Source: Isoetes taiwanensis (Eukaryota; Streptophyta; Lycopodiopsida; Isoetales; Isoetaceae). From it: a stretch of 64,000 nucleotides of DNA. This document shows, in pieces, positions 1 through 10,947 of the stretch (position 1 is the stretch's first letter; each line of letters starts with the position of its first letter). The DNA is taken from the NCBI GenBank assembly GCA_021234155.1, contig JAJEKV010000025.1, positions 5,621,310 to 5,685,309 on the forward strand. Reading direction: 5' to 3'. The position numbers and the translations under genes are program-made. The notes below the pieces were generated by a model. It had not been told where the DNA came from. It saw only the letters and a list, made by a program, of their open reading frames with translations, and did not search any database.

Positions 1-560
1 ACTCCCCAAACCAAGTGCAAGAAGACACTTCTCCAAAGCCCCAATCAACACTATAAAGGGCTTTAGCAAAATCAAGCTTAAGATACACTGCTCTATGACC
101 ACATGGCGGGCCCAATATATTCCTTCATATCACGGCAGCCACGTTGTTGAGAATCTGACGGCGAGGGAGAAAGCGGTGTGTTGACGAGATAAGCGTCGGC
201 CAAGATGTCTCGGACTCTTTACGCCAATGTCTTAGCAAAGATCTTGTACACAGAGGAAAGCAATGTAATAGGTCGCCAGTCCGGAAATAGTCTTGGGTTC
301 CTTGTTCTTTGGAATGAGAGAGATACAACACGTATTCAAAATCTTATCAAAGGCTCCTAAATCTCTGAAACTCACAAAAGGCATCATATATGTCATCCTC
401 CAACCGATCCCCAAGCCCACGGAAAAATTCAATAGGAAAGCCATCAAGACCCTGCATTTATCCCTTTTCAAAGAGCCCGCCCGGCTTTTAAGTCCTCCTT
501 CACAATATTAGACTCAAGAAGCAACCTAAACTCTTGAGAACAATCGACGGCCTATAGTCA
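1..560 (-). pseudogene. LINE-A reverse transcriptase, N-terminal part
   Basis: Translating the minus strand across frames gives the usual opening of an L1 reverse transcriptase: a DGFPIEFF block near 440-420, an ISLIPKNKEP block near 320-290, then a block resembling the finger region with NNVAAVIEG near 130, and a KCLLALGLG-type end at the window edge. The YxDD catalytic box would lie outside the window to the left. Frames change at least twice, for example between DGFPIEFF and ISLIPK, so no continuous protein is encoded. The RT would copy LINE RNA onto nicked chromosomal DNA in an active element. Confidence 0.6.
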
Positions 561-1083
561 ACCGACCAATTGCATGTCCTTGAAGAAAGGGCAATGGGTG
601 TCGTGCAAAAGAATGAAGAAAAGTGATGATGAAGATCTGCTAAGATTCACGGATCCGGAGATAAAAGCACCATCTGGCGGCACCAAAGAATGTATAGAAG
701 TGGCGAGTTTCCTTCTTCTTTGCGGCCGCCAAAAAGAACCGGTACATCTATCACCGTCCTTGAACCATTTGCAACCACGCTTCACTTTGGCTTGTTAACT
801 TTTACGGTTTCTATAGCCTTGATCCGAGATAATAACTCCTTTTCTCTCGACTCCATTAGTATGGCCCATGGTGCACGGAGTACTTCTAATTCACGGTACA
901 ATCGCGATCAATAGCCCTCTAGCTTGGCTGGCTCGACTCTCCCATATTCTTTTTGCAAATGACTTCATCGTTGCACAACGGCGCAACAACCCCGGACATG
1001 CCCCTCTGAGGGTGAAGGCCCGAGACCAAGCCGACTACCACCAACTTTGACTCATCATCCTCAGTGTACTTGCAGTTGCAAAG

Positions 1084-1815
1084 TTAAAGTAGGTCTGGTA
1101 GGTCGATGACAATTAACCCCACATCATTAGTTAGAAGTTGTGGATTATGATCGAACAAAGAGCTATCCAGAAAGATTTGAGCGACGAAAATCCGCTTCGC
1201 CGAAAGCAACACAAGTATTAAAGTATCCTCTATCATGCCTTGCATAAGCTCTGCCCGGGTCATCAACCATTACACCGCGTAAAGGGCTGATCACCATCAA
1301 TCTCCATAAAGTGACCATCATGTAAAAAGTAGCCATTGCTCTGCTCGAATCCTTGCACCACTTGGTAGCGACCACTTCTATCTCTTTCCAACTCGACCAT
1401 ATTGAAGTAAGCCAGCGAGCAACCATGCAACATTTTGTCCAAGCTTTGAGAACTTTACTCCTCGAGTTGCCCACAAAGCACCAGTGACGAGGTCTATTAT
1501 GAGCATACATTTATCAAACCCCATTCTTGGCCCTTATCTTTCCATTTTGATTATTATCCACCCAGAACCTATCGTTTGAGTAAAAGTGACATCCACGGAT
1601 GACTTCCATGCGATAAGCACACACACCTTTTTAGATGCATCGGCGGCGAGACACCAAGACATTATAGTCAGGTCAAATACATTAGCTACTTTATGTACAT
1701 CACATGGCTTTTGGCATTTATGCTCTTGGAGGCAACAAAAAAGGTAAGTAGAAAACTTAGGCGGGTAAAGAGACAACACGGGAAGAAGCCACTCCCTCAC
1801 ATTCCAAGACAATGA
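1084..1815 (-). pseudogene. LINE-A apurinic-like endonuclease domain
   Basis: The minus-strand reading opens with LSWNVRE at about 1810, the typical start of a plant L1 endonuclease, followed by LQEHK near 1725, where the glutamate matches the metal-binding residue of the LQETK motif. In another frame, near 1410-1260, comes a block with FNMVELERDRSG, matching the GDFN-x-ERxxRxG part of these enzymes. In an active element this domain nicks target DNA to prime reverse transcription. Frame changes between the blocks and stop codons near 1265 show that it is not functional. It is collinear with the RT to its left. Confidence 0.65.
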
Positions 1816-1819
1816 GGTT

Positions 1820-2440
1820 CATGTGGCCAAAATATTATGCTCCACCTCCATACCAATAGAGCCGGCCTCAACCATGTCCATCTCGCATGGTTCGGAAGGG
1901 AGGTCAGCCCTAGATCTGGGGAAATTGGCAGGGAGCCTCCTCTGTTTCCCACCCTTCCATTGTTTTGTTCGAAACTTGGTGAGGGAGAGCCTCCTCTGCT
2001 CTACCCCCATTATTTTGTTGGAGTGGCGGCAAGGGAGAGCCTCCTCTACGCTCCACCCTTCCATGCAAATTATCGAATGCGCTCATGACATGTGACACAT
2101 GTTGACTAGCCTTATTGCGTCGCGACTCTTTTCCAATTAACATTTGTCCATCCCTCTTGGGCATTTTCATGATGTTCTTGAACACTTTCATGCCGCTCAT
2201 GCAATTCCCGGATCTTACGTAACTTAGCCTAGCATCCTCTTCAAAAGCGGGAGTATGCACAATCTTACGTGGGATAGTGGTTTTAGCGGCCGGATGGAGT
2301 AGCAACAAATGAAGGTCGCATAGCATTGGCGAAGGGACAACGAGAGGGTAATGGAGACTAGCAAGAGGTAAGAGCCACCGAGGAAGAAGGGACCATTGCG
2401 AGGCGATCTCTTTTAGCGAAAAATTTGCAAAATAAAGCAA
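1820..2440 (-). pseudogene. LINE-A linker region, unrecognised reading frame
   Basis: An open minus-strand frame of about 176 codons spans 2440-1910. I recognise no domain. It lies where plant LINEs carry the variable C-terminal half of ORF1, usually with a zinc knuckle, but no CCHC motif is visible. The stretch 1870-2060 contains an imperfect internal repetition with GAGAGCCTCCTCT repeated at a spacing of about 60 bases. This makes overlapping open frames on both strands and argues that the apparent ORF is partly repeat-driven. It is listed as part of LINE-A by position only. Confidence 0.35.
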
Positions 2441-2449
2441 GTTGAGGGA

Positions 2450-3136
2450 AATAAATCAGCAAGGCGAGGGCCATTGAGCAAGCTGCAAAGCATACTCCGA
2501 GAAAATAAATGGCCACTTTTCACAACCACGGTCGGGAAGACCGCCGACCGGAAGGAAGAGAAACACAAATTTTAGCACCATCAACAATAGAATGGGCCGG
2601 ATGAGTACCGGACCATTAGCAATGCGATAAGAAACTCCGCACCAAGAGATCGGGAGGAAGATTAGGAATAGAAAACCAACATGGCATCCTAAGAGCGAGT
2701 CATACCGGGAGAAAATCCAGTAGTAAAGGCTGGTACAAAATATAATCACTCCACATTGGGTCCACACCACGTGCCACCCGGTTGCTCAATGACCACGGCA
2801 TCATCAAAAGCGATCAAAAAGAACTTCTTATCCGGCATCTTTAAAGTGCGATAAGGTGGCAACCCTAATCTCAAGATGACCGGTCAACCAATAGCCAAGC
2901 TTCCTACTATCAAGAAATGCTCCAAGATATTGACCAACCACACTAAACGACAACAAGTTACTAATACACTTCTTGTGTAAGTCATGATCAATCTCTACCA
3001 CATTGTACCCGGGCGGCTTGAAGAGTATTCTTACACATTCGGTGATAGAAAACTTCAATGAAGGTAACCGAAGTTCCAAGCTGTGGTCTCCTTTGCTGCT
3101 TTTGCTTTGCTTTTGAATTTGATCACAATAAAACAA
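2450..3136 (-). pseudogene. LINE-A ORF1-like region resembling DUF4283
   Basis: The first 102 codons (3136-2828) carry LRLPSLKFSITECVRILFKP and end with LGYWLTGHLEIRVATL. The following frames hold FFLIAFDDA, a GGTWCG block (2835-2745), and then FSIPNLPPDLLV (around 2690). The order of a phenylalanine-rich strand, a GG-W turn and a PxLPP-type segment is that of the DUF4283 domain found in plant LINE ORF1 and zinc-knuckle proteins. ORF1 proteins bind the element RNA. At least three frame changes are needed, so it is inactive. A host DUF4283 gene fragment is the alternative. Confidence 0.45.
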
Positions 3137-3905
3137 AAGTTACCATAAAGATAGAGCAGATTGATCCCATTATTCGAAAGTCATAAAGTTTGCAAGCGCC
3201 CATACACAAGCATTTTTCAACTGAATTTAACAGCAGCCTTTTGGCCTCCATGGATTCTTGTGGTGAGAAACCAAAGTGGAAACTTTTTCGCTTGTTAGCA
3301 CAAGGATCTAGAAGCCTTGAATTTGCTTAATAACTGCCTCAAAATCTAAAAAAATGCATGGTAATTTTTGCAAGCTTCATTGGAATGAGCCATAAAACAA
3401 TATCCATAAAGGCCCGTAGGATGTGAAAGCCTACAAACCCGGCCGAAAAATTGCTGTTTTAGCACAGATAACTTAACCAAACATATCCATATCATACACT
3501 ATCAAAAGATCTCGGAGAGCTTTCCAACGCAATAAAAAATCATCTCAAACGAGAGCTCTGGATCAAAAAGTTATGATAAGAAATGTGTTGCCGGTAGGAA
3601 ACTGCACTACATGCGCCCTTCAAGCCCTTCATGTGCCCATTATGCACCACATCGCATAGAAAAAAGGGCTTTTGTTGTGAGCCATTGAAAAAAGACTAAA
3701 ATCAATGGCCCTTCATGTGCTCATTATGCACCACACGCACAAAAAAAAGGCTTTTGTTGTGAGCCATTGGTTGTTGACCATTGAAAAAAAAAGGCCAAAA
3801 TCAATGGCTCAGAAATGGTGCACTCTACATGTACGCATTAGTACATCCATTTGAATACATCACGAAATCATAGGAAAACCTTAGTGAAAAGCGTACAAAA
3901 ACACA
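3110..3905. repeat. Dispersed repeat R1, copy 1
   Basis: The sequence from GAATTTGATCACAAT to GTACAAAAACACAAA is the near reverse complement of 10948-11696. Shared stretches include the TTTGCAAG region, the CCATGGATTCTTGTGG block, the run around AAGATCTCGGAGAGCTTTCC, and the ATGGCTCACAACAAAAGCC region. Internally the ATTATGCACCACA and TTTTGTTGTGAGCCATTG blocks are duplicated (3640-3700 and 3725-3785). No coding sequence is evident. At its right end the usual terminus seen in other copies, AACCCCCTGTTATAATGC, is missing and foldback copy 1 follows directly, which suggests the foldback element inserted there. Confidence 0.75.
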
Positions 3906-4390
3906 AACATATAATTAACAGTGACATTATTACTACAAACCATTGCATCCAACACATTTAAATGAAAATCCCCCTGAAACCCCCTTTGGTTTGGGTGCAT
4001 ATTCACACGGAGGGTTACTCCGGGCAACGAGAGCTGTCAGATGGGCATATTTGCCCTTTATTCCAAGATCTGGACCATACATAGCGATCCTCGTTTGTGG
4101 GGTATGCATGTACAAGTTTTTGTATACTGTATCTTGAGGTTCGCAAAATACTATAAGATTTGAGGGAATGTACTTAATGGTGTTAATTTTGTACATGTAT
4201 TGTAAGTTTTTTAGGGCTCTCGCTGCCCTACGTAACCCCCCGTGTGAATATGCACCCAAACCAAAGGGGGTTCCATGGGGATTTTCATTTAAATGTGTTG
4301 GATGCAATGGTTTGTAGTAATAATGTCACTGTTAATTATATGTTGGTAGTTAAAAAAAAAATTTGGGCCCTTCGGGCCCTAACAAAATCA
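3906..4390. mobile_element. Foldback (MITE-like) element, copy 1
   Basis: Two arms of about 125 bases (3906-4032 and about 4210-4346) are inverted copies, with CCCCCTTTGGTTTGGGTGC on the left and its complement on the right, around a loop of about 170 bases that contains GATCCTCGTTTGTGGGG. Beyond the right arm comes an A-run and a short GC palindrome, GGGCCCTTCGGGCCC (4368-4382). The same architecture recurs at 11790-12350 (opposite orientation) and 33857-34262, so this is a mobile family. It encodes no protein and would rely on an outside transposase. I could not define a target-site duplication. Confidence 0.7.
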
Positions 4391-4582
4391 GCAAAAAACA
4401 AGATAAACGCATTGAAAAAAAACTATGGTGCTGCACCACATACTCAAGTTATAAAAAGTATTTTAGAATTTGCCAAATCACACCACATTTTGCATACATG
4501 TCCACAAGAGCATTTGCTACTGCGGCATCAAACTGCATCAAACTGGAAACCCTTTTTGATAATTTGCAAACACTTGTGCATG

Positions 4583-6120
4583 TCATCCAATTATATGAGA
4601 CAAGCCTAGGATGATAAAGCTGTCTTGTTTTAATATAAATACAATGATGTGCAATGGTTGCATGATGGGTAACAGAAATAGAAGGTATCGCAATGCTGCA
4701 TCAAACATCTCCTCCACCTGCATAGAACAAGCATAAGTGTTTGAAATAAAGAAATGATAAAGCTCAGATTTAGTCAAATGTGAATACCTGATCCAATTCA
4801 ATGTCTTCCAAAAGTATCTCGTGTATCGCACAAACAGCTTGCTTTTGTCATGATCAAGATCAGAAGTTCTCAGACATTAGGTAAGAAAGGGTGTTTTGAC
4901 AAAGAACTTCACAAAAACAATTGACCAGACAAGGTAGTCAATTTCTCCTAGGATGATTCAAACTAGAACAATTCTGCAGCCAACATGATACAAGATGTGA
5001 AAAGGTTCATCATAGACGTAAACCCAAATTGCCAAAAGAAGATAGATCGGGCTTCATGTATTAGAATTCCGCAATGCCATACACTCTACAAGTAGCAACA
5101 AGATACAACATGAACTTGCAAAGCCAAAGAATCCATGATTAGTTATATAAAATAATAAATGACCGGTGAGATTTTCCAACCCACTTGGTAAAACAATTGA
5201 AGAGAAAGGGGAGGTTCAATACGTATATGTATTCTAGCATCTTCTTATATGTATCAACATTGGGATCATGCTCTTCAAGAACTTGAAGCATATCACTTTC
5301 AAGCATATTTACTCCCTCCAAAAAACCGGTAATTCTTGATTCTTGCTTTATAATAATCGGATCTCGCACCAAATGCGCCAGTGGTATCTAAATCTCATTC
5401 CCTCCACTAACGATATATCGGCATGATCCTCTTTAGAGATTTGTGAACCAAAAATCTGCCATAGCCATGGAATGGAAGCCCAAAGCTTCTTTGCGAAATA
5501 GCTCATGATTATATGGCTGAGATGAAGGATCCACCATACCCTAGATTATCAGATGTTATATTTGCAAAATAGTAATATGAGATGCCTTCTAAGTTATAAT
5601 AGGCAGAAGGCATTTCATTGCCATTGAAAGATCTACGTCCAGAAGTCAGTCATTCTTTTGCTGCCTTGACAGTATAAATATAAACTCTATGGACGTATTA
5701 AATGTAAAACGTACATCCCATCAATAGGAAAAATCCAAATGATCCATTGCCATTTACAAAGTAAGACCAACCTCTTATCTTCTTGCCAACATCGAGTAAA
5801 CACCGTGTCCCTTGGCCATAGCCGCTGGTTTACCAAGGACCCTTGATTATCAAAACATTCCACCGCTTCCCCCGCAACATGTGAAAAAATGTTCACATTG
5901 GGGTTACGCTTCTCGATAATACATGCCATCCAACCGGTCCTCGCAAACTTGAACGCTTCGAAATTTTGAGAAGCATTATATCTATGTGATTTAATGCCCG
6001 GTAGAAATGATCTATGGCCAAACGGAATGCCGCTATAGCCGATGAAGAAAAAATCAAGGCAAAACTTGTTGGTGCTTGATCCGCTCAACGATACATAACT
6101 TGAAACCCTAACTCAAGAGG
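4583..6120 (-). pseudogene. Unrecognised exon-like fragments
   Basis: Three open minus-strand stretches follow in the same order: 6088-5687 (133 codons, with TGWMACIIEKRNPNVN and a WPRDTVFT block), 5372-5139 (77 codons, with ESDMLQVLEEHDPNVDTYKK) and 4831-4583 (82 codons). Their composition is protein-like (mixed charged and hydrophobic residues, DPNV or NPNV recurring) and the gaps are AT-rich, which could be introns. I do not recognise the family and cannot show splice sites. They may be exons of a decayed host gene, a gene fragment carried by a transposon, or chance. The stretch from 6100 to 6385 to the right shows no coding signal. Confidence 0.25.
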
Positions 6121-6384
6121 AATCGCCCGTACACTTTCTGAAATTCGCAAGTTACCGAGTGAAATGATCTAAGAATCCCTAAGAAGGCAAAATCGGATGT
6201 GCCTTGATGATTTGGGCTGGATTCTATGGCCCGAGGCCGGATTCGAGTCGCAGCCCCCTCTAACCCGCATTAGGTTTAAAAGAAAATAAAAATAAACAAA
6301 TTAGTTCAAAAATAGTTAAAATGGAGTTAACACATGGATTTAAAAAAAGTCAAGTTAAAATGGTCATGCCCTAATCCACACAAC

Positions 6385-6578
6385 CCTAAAACCCCTAAAA
6401 CTAATGGGAGGATATTCACCACAGGATTTGCCCCTTTTCAAAAATCAACGGCACAAAAGGTGCACTCTAGAAATACTATTTAGTACACTGGATGAATACT
6501 ACTACCACCAAATCATATGAAAACCTTTAGAGAAAAAAAGCATAAAAACACAAAACCCCCTGTTATTATGCTACATAT
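6385..6578. repeat. R1-type terminal segment
   Basis: The segment contains GTGCACTCTAGAAATACT, ACCAAATCATATGAAAACC and ends with CCCCCTGTTATTATGCTACA. The same order is found at 38261-38478 and, in reverse, at the start of 10948-11696. The shared boundary in all three is at TGCTACATA, whose complement begins TG as LTR ends do. It abuts a copia RNase H scrap on the right. Confidence 0.6.
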
Positions 6579-6579
6579 T

Positions 6580-6875
6580 GTTTCTTTGAGCTAACACGTT
6601 GCACCTGTATTATCTCCTTGTTCACCATATCCCTTATGAAGTGCATCTCCATTTCTGTATGTTTGGTTCTCTCATGTAGGATACGATCCTTTGTCATAGC
6701 TATCTGGCTCTGATTGTCACTCAATTATGTTGCGTTTCCTATTTGTTTAATTCCCAACTCTTCTAAAAATCTTCTTGTCCATGCTATTTCTTTAGCTGCT
6801 ATAGTGTACACTGCATATTTGACATCAGCAATGGATAAAGCCACCAATGATTATTTCATACTTCTCTAGGTTATT
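6580..6875 (-). pseudogene. Ty1/copia RNase H fragment
   Basis: The minus-strand reading across 6870-6585 gives DVKYAVYTIAAKEIAWTRRF, then a LEELGIKQIGNA block, DNQSQIAMTKDRILHERTKH and a MEMHFIRDMVNKEIIQV block. This is the C-terminal RNase H of copia Pol, where the DNQS aspartate and the ERTKHIE segment are diagnostic. One stop occurs (near 6725, in place of a serine or aspartate codon). Only this 95-codon scrap is present, with no RT or LTR next to it, so it is an orphan fragment. It belongs to a different copy from the complete copia element at 42.5-48.2 kb. Confidence 0.7.
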
Positions 6876-7390
6876 GGGCACCAACAAATATTAATAAATA
6901 TCATGAGTTTGACCTTCTTTCATCAAGGTTTCCACATCAGTCTGCATCACGATGAACAAGTAGTTTCAAGTTTTTGAAGTTGTATTCAAACCCAGGTAAG
7001 CATTCATCCTTCTATTTATTCTTTTTTGTCCAAATTGCAATTTGTTTTAGAGTAGAATGAATTGCCAAACCCTAAATCCCATTTCGAATTTTATTGTGTA
7101 TTAGAAGATTTTCCAGCTCGGACTATAAGGTATGGTCATTTGATATGCCAAACATGTACATCAACCGTTAAAGGTAAGCATTTATTAGTCTACCTATTCT
7201 ATTCTTTTATTCTAAGTTTTTAGTCATATATTAGTAGCTCTGTCTGGATTCTGCCTGATATTGCAAAACTATATGAAACAGATTTGATTTTTGCACTAGT
7301 ATAATAATCTTAGAGCATATTCATTTCTCTAAAACTTTATATTGCTACAATTATTATCAGTTTATTCAATGGAGAAATGCAAGCGAAAAC
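6876..7390. other. No gene recognised
   Basis: AT-rich sequence without a long open frame or a repeat I can match elsewhere in the window. It might include diverged upstream parts of the hAT-like remnant that starts near 7391, but I see no motif. Confidence 0.4.
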
Positions 7391-8330
7391 ACATCGTTGT
7401 TCAAAGTGGTATGTGCCTTATATTCTTAATCTCTAATTAACTACTGTTGCAATTTCAGGCCAATCCAATTTGAAGTCATTGATATCCAATGTATTGCTCA
7501 CAGAGAGGCTTTAGTTGTTCGTGATGCATTAGAATACTTTTTTGAAATGGAGTTTATTGATGATTTAGCAACTGGAATTTCTAGTTGGATTGGAAAGTCT
7601 TGTAATCGCCACCAAGAATTTTCTTCTCTATGTGATGAATTTAAAAAGAAAGACTTGCAGGTCCTACACATTCATAAGATTAGATGGTTGTCAAGGGGAA
7701 AAGTTTTGGACAGGATGGTAGAGGTAGTGCCTATTATTCTGGAGCAATGGAGAATCAATGACCACTAGAATTATGATTTTTGAGAATGTTTCAGGTTCAA
7801 TTTCTCGTTCATTTTCTTGCGGAGCAAATGAACATTCTCAATCCAAAAAGATTCTATTGATGTTATTACTGTTGGTGAAAGTCTGGAGAAGACAAAACGT
7901 ATATTAAAGATACGGTATATTAATTCAAGTGATGAGGAGTTTGGAGGAGGCACAGGTAGGTTGAATCAATTTCTACATAATACAAGTGCCCAACTTGGAT
8001 TTCTTAATTACCAAGTGAAAGATGGAAGTATCATTTTATTCCTCTTACTTTTATCTCTATCCAAAGCATCAAATCATTTGGTCATATCAATGCATTAGCG
8101 AATAATAATCCATGTAACTTCCAACAATGTATTGAGGTGGCGTAAAGCTTTACTGAGAAACTATTAGAATCTTTGGATAAAAGATTTGATGATCTAGAGG
8201 TTTTCACAGTCGCAAAACTTTATGAACCTACATCTTACCCTAAAGGCGACTTAAAGAGAAGAGAAGTAACATTGACATGGCTAAATGTTTTGCTTGATAA
8301 GTTTAAAGATAGAGCTGGTGTTTGATGTAG
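7391..8330 (+). pseudogene. hAT-like transposase remnant (ZNF862/DUF4371 type)
   Basis: The clearest part is the 73-codon frame at 7547-7768 with FSSLCDEF, LQVLHIHKIRWLSRGKVLDR and a VVPIILEQW tail. The H-x-x-RWLSRG segment is a hallmark of the hAT-derived proteins related to ZNF862 and DUF4371 proteins. Downstream in another frame (about 7815-8320) are ITVGESLEKTKRILKIRYIN, a GFLNYQVKDGSI block, LLESLDKRFDDLE and a TLTWLNVLLDKF end, which match the later part of the same family. The upstream BED zinc finger and the C-terminal dimerisation block are not visible. Several frame changes and stops show decay. A domesticated host gene with introns is the less likely alternative. Confidence 0.6.
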
Positions 8331-9337
8331 AGAAGTGTAGGATTGAACATAAAGAGTTTTGTTAACATACTCTCACTATGCTAACATAGAATCCAAGTAC
8401 TCTAGAATCAGAATATAACTTTAAGCATCTAATAAATCAATGCAAACACTTACTCAAGCACTGTCCATATAAGCATTCCAATTGAGACTAGAATTTCCTT
8501 CTTTTGGCATTTGGGTCTCCGTAGAAACTATCAAACAGTGTTCCAATGTTTAGAACAGAAATGAACTGATTTTGTGATTGTAATCCTTGCTTACCAGGAA
8601 GTTCTGAAGCAACCATGGTAGAAACTGATGGAATAAACTGTGCTAGAGTATAGGGTTTGCAGTACTGCTTTTAAAACAATGCTTGTTGAGACAAAAGAGC
8701 CCATTCTGGATTTGAACGATGCACTTTGGTGCAAGCCAAGAATTAGGTCAAGCCATAAGGCCAATTGACCACAAATCCGGCATTATGTCTTTGCTTAATA
8801 AATTGTTAGATATTTTCAATTAGGTGCTTAAGGAAATGATTAGTGTTCATATTAGTAATTCTTAAGCAACACGTAAGAAGCAAGTTAAGACACGCACGAG
8901 GAGAACATGAAATGCGGCAATAACAGCTTCTATTCAAGATTCTCCTCCCATAACAACATACTTGCTTCCTTATATAGATTCTACAATAAATCTCCACCAT
9001 CTATAGTCTTGCCACATGGCACAAGTACAACTCTTAAATTCAACCTTTATAACTTCCTAAACAACGTTCTCCTAAAGTTCTAAAATATTTAACTATTCAA
9101 CATCTAAATCAAGATAACATTTAATAGTCCAAATATCACAATTAACTAATGTCGATGCCGTTTGAAATGTCGCTCTTCGTAATTGTCGTCGTCTTCATCC
9201 AAATCAAACAATGTCTCCAACATTGCATTCTCATCTTCTTATTTATTCTCGTTATCATCATTATTCCCCATTTTTGTGGAGAGCAATCGCTCTCTACCTT
9301 CGCGCACATGAACATGTTTGTAGTGCTGGTAGAAGAT
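8331..9337. other. No gene recognised
   Basis: AT-rich sequence. Near 9160-9240 the minus strand reads AMLETLFDLDEDDDNYEER, an acidic run that could be the end of a retroelement or host protein, but I cannot place it. A TATA-like TTATATAG lies near 8970. No repeat partner was seen in the window. Confidence 0.35.
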
Positions 9338-9424
9338 ATAGAATAGAATGGAATAGAATTATTGTCCCTAGTGCCCTGAGGCCCCTGGACTGATGTAGCA
9401 TGGGCGAGCTCCCAAAGGGTGCTA

Positions 9425-9895
9425 CTAGTGCAACACACTGATACATTGTAGCCCATTTTGAGGGCTTCTCTTATTTTCTATTGGTACGGCACCCCGCTTA
9501 TAATCGGCATCATGGCCGCGCAGTGGTGCGTCGCTATCATCAGCTTTTAGCTGAGCTTGTTTTGCGGGCTCCAATGTTCCACCTTTTCGGTGGTTCATAT
9601 TATAAGCCCTCTTTCTTTGTGCACCTCCCAATGTGTAGTTATCATCTCCCTCATTGCATCTGCCAAGTCTTTTATTGTATCCACTTGGCATTATGATATG
9701 TGCTGGCTGTCCCCAACTTATACTCTTGTATTTGCTTCTGATGTCTTCATACATTGTACAATCGTTGGGCATGTGATTCTCGTCCTCTACTTTCCCTGTG
9801 TTACAAATTCTACAGATCTGGTTCTCCCTTTCCACTTTCCTCCACCTGTCTTTTTCGATTCTTAGATCGTGGCTCCCCATCCTAAATCTTGCCAA
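9425..9895 (-). pseudogene. LINE-B C-terminal zinc-knuckle domain
   Basis: A 156-codon open frame opens with ARFRMGSHDLRIEKDRWRK and carries ICRICNTGKVEDENHMPNDC, a C-x2-C-x8-H-x4-C pattern like the C-terminal zinc motif of many LINE ORF2 proteins. The LINE-D homologue at 48934-49146 has the same Cys and His spacing. After the zinc motif the frame continues through sequence that includes the LINE 3' untranslated part. The start is arbitrary because the reading continues from the RT region in another frame. Confidence 0.6.
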
Positions 9896-10256
9896 GGTCC
9901 CTTCTTGTCTTCCCTATTAGATTGTCTCTGTACATCTGTTGTCCTATCTATTGATCCGGGTTGAAGATTGTTGTTAGCCAGAGTATTTTGGGACCGCTGT
10001 GTTTTTGTAACCATGCTCTCGTCGCTATTTCCGCCCAGTCTTCATTCCATTTTCCTTCACTTACTAGATCACTCAGGTTTAACCCCATCTCTCTGGTCCA
10101 TACTGCCACCTCCCTGAACCGCCCGCTGCCTGTGATGATATGTGACTTGGCTGATTCGCTGATTGCATTGTTGATAGCTCGCAGTGTGACATCCCCTGTT
10201 GTCTTTCATCAAGTATCTGACGGTCCTTTCCCATGCTCTTACCTCCATTGGTTTCT

Positions 10257-10757
10257 AACCTGCCTCATATACCATGGCTGTCAGAGGTGTGTTTGCCGCA
10301 CTCTGAACTCCTGTCTATGCCATTGCCTAAAAATCCCTTCTTGCTTGTCCCACTTTTTGTCTGATAGGCCGGGCCCCCATGCCTCTGTTCCATATAGTTG
10401 TGTCGACACAACCACTGTATTAAACAGGTAACACTTGATCTCCCAATCAATTATTCTGCTCCTATTATAGAAGTTCTTCATATTAAAATAGCTTCCAATG
10501 GCTGCCTGGAATCTGGCATTCGCTCCCCTAGACCAATTGCATGTGCCGTGTGCATCGTATCCGAGATATTTGTATTCTGCCGATTCTTCCAGTTCTGTCC
10601 CCATATACTTGAAGGGTATGTGCCTATTCCTGGTGTCGAATCTAACTATTTTGGTTTTCGCGAGGTTCACTGTTAGTCCCGTCCTTTCACAAAAGGCCTC
10701 TAGTAGCCCTAGTAACCTGCGCATACCTTTGTTCTTTGTAGCCATCATGCTTAAGTC
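10257..10757 (-). pseudogene. LINE-B reverse transcriptase, C-terminal part
   Basis: The minus-strand frame gives LSMMATKNKGMRRLLGLLEA, then a GLTVNLAKTKIVRFD block, FKYMGTELEESAEYKYLGYD and RIIDWEIKCYLFNTVVV. These are the segments that follow the YADD catalytic box in the RT of LINE-D, and the YADD itself has been lost with the 5' truncation. The frame runs on upstream into unrelated sequence to 11066. It is used here mainly as evidence that the broken LINE-D had an intact intermediate form. Confidence 0.65.
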
Positions 10758-10947
10758 ATGAATTTCTTTCCTGCGTTTGCCATGAATTACAGCTTTAGTA
10801 TCACAATAAGCCGAAGATGCATTAATAAGAAACCCTGTTTCAGCCATCTTCTCAAAAAAAGTACGAAGGACAGTTGGTAAATGATTTGCCTTAATGAACA
10901 AGGCAGTATTTATTTTCTTGCAAGAAAGATTAGGATTAATATTGAAT

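Larger units (their letters stand above)
1..3136 (-). mobile_element. L1-type LINE remnant (LINE-A), truncated by the window edge
   Basis: Read on the minus strand, this stretch has the order of a plant L1 LINE: a DUF4283-like ORF1 start near 3136, a long unrecognised linker, an apurinic-type endonuclease (about 1815-1084) and the N-terminal part of a reverse transcriptase (about 560-1). The remainder of the RT lies outside the window. All domains are split over several frames, so it is a dead copy. The start of the ORF1 reading overlaps repeat R1 by about 25 bases, so R1 either carries the LINE start or was inserted beside it. The element assignment rests on motif order, not on a database match. 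Confidence 0.7.
9338..10757 (-). mobile_element. LINE-B, 5'-truncated 3' end, same family as LINE-D
   Basis: On the minus strand this copy begins inside the RT just before DLSMMATKNKGM (10757) and runs to a degenerate TATTC-type tail at 9361-9338. Its protein blocks match LINE-D at 42.4 and 48.2-49.1 kb: MMATKNKGM, the TVNLAKTKIV block, YLGYDAHG, RIIDWEIKCYLFN and MGSHDLRIEKDRWRK. 5' truncation is usual for LINE insertions. Upstream (10758-10947) the sequence is unrelated and continues in one open frame, so that apparent fusion is a chance join. Confidence 0.8.

Noticed and set aside
1823-2095. Plus-strand 90- and 83-codon frames
   Set aside because: They overlap a GAGAGCCTCCTCT-type internal repeat and the LINE-A minus-strand order.
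3906-4390. Helitron end
   Set aside because: A GC hairpin is near one end but the CTRR terminus and 5' TC are not consistent over the three copies; long inverted arms fit a foldback element better.
6200-6260. tRNA-like B-box (ACTCGAATCC on the minus strand)
   Set aside because: No A-box at a suitable distance and no cloverleaf could be drawn.
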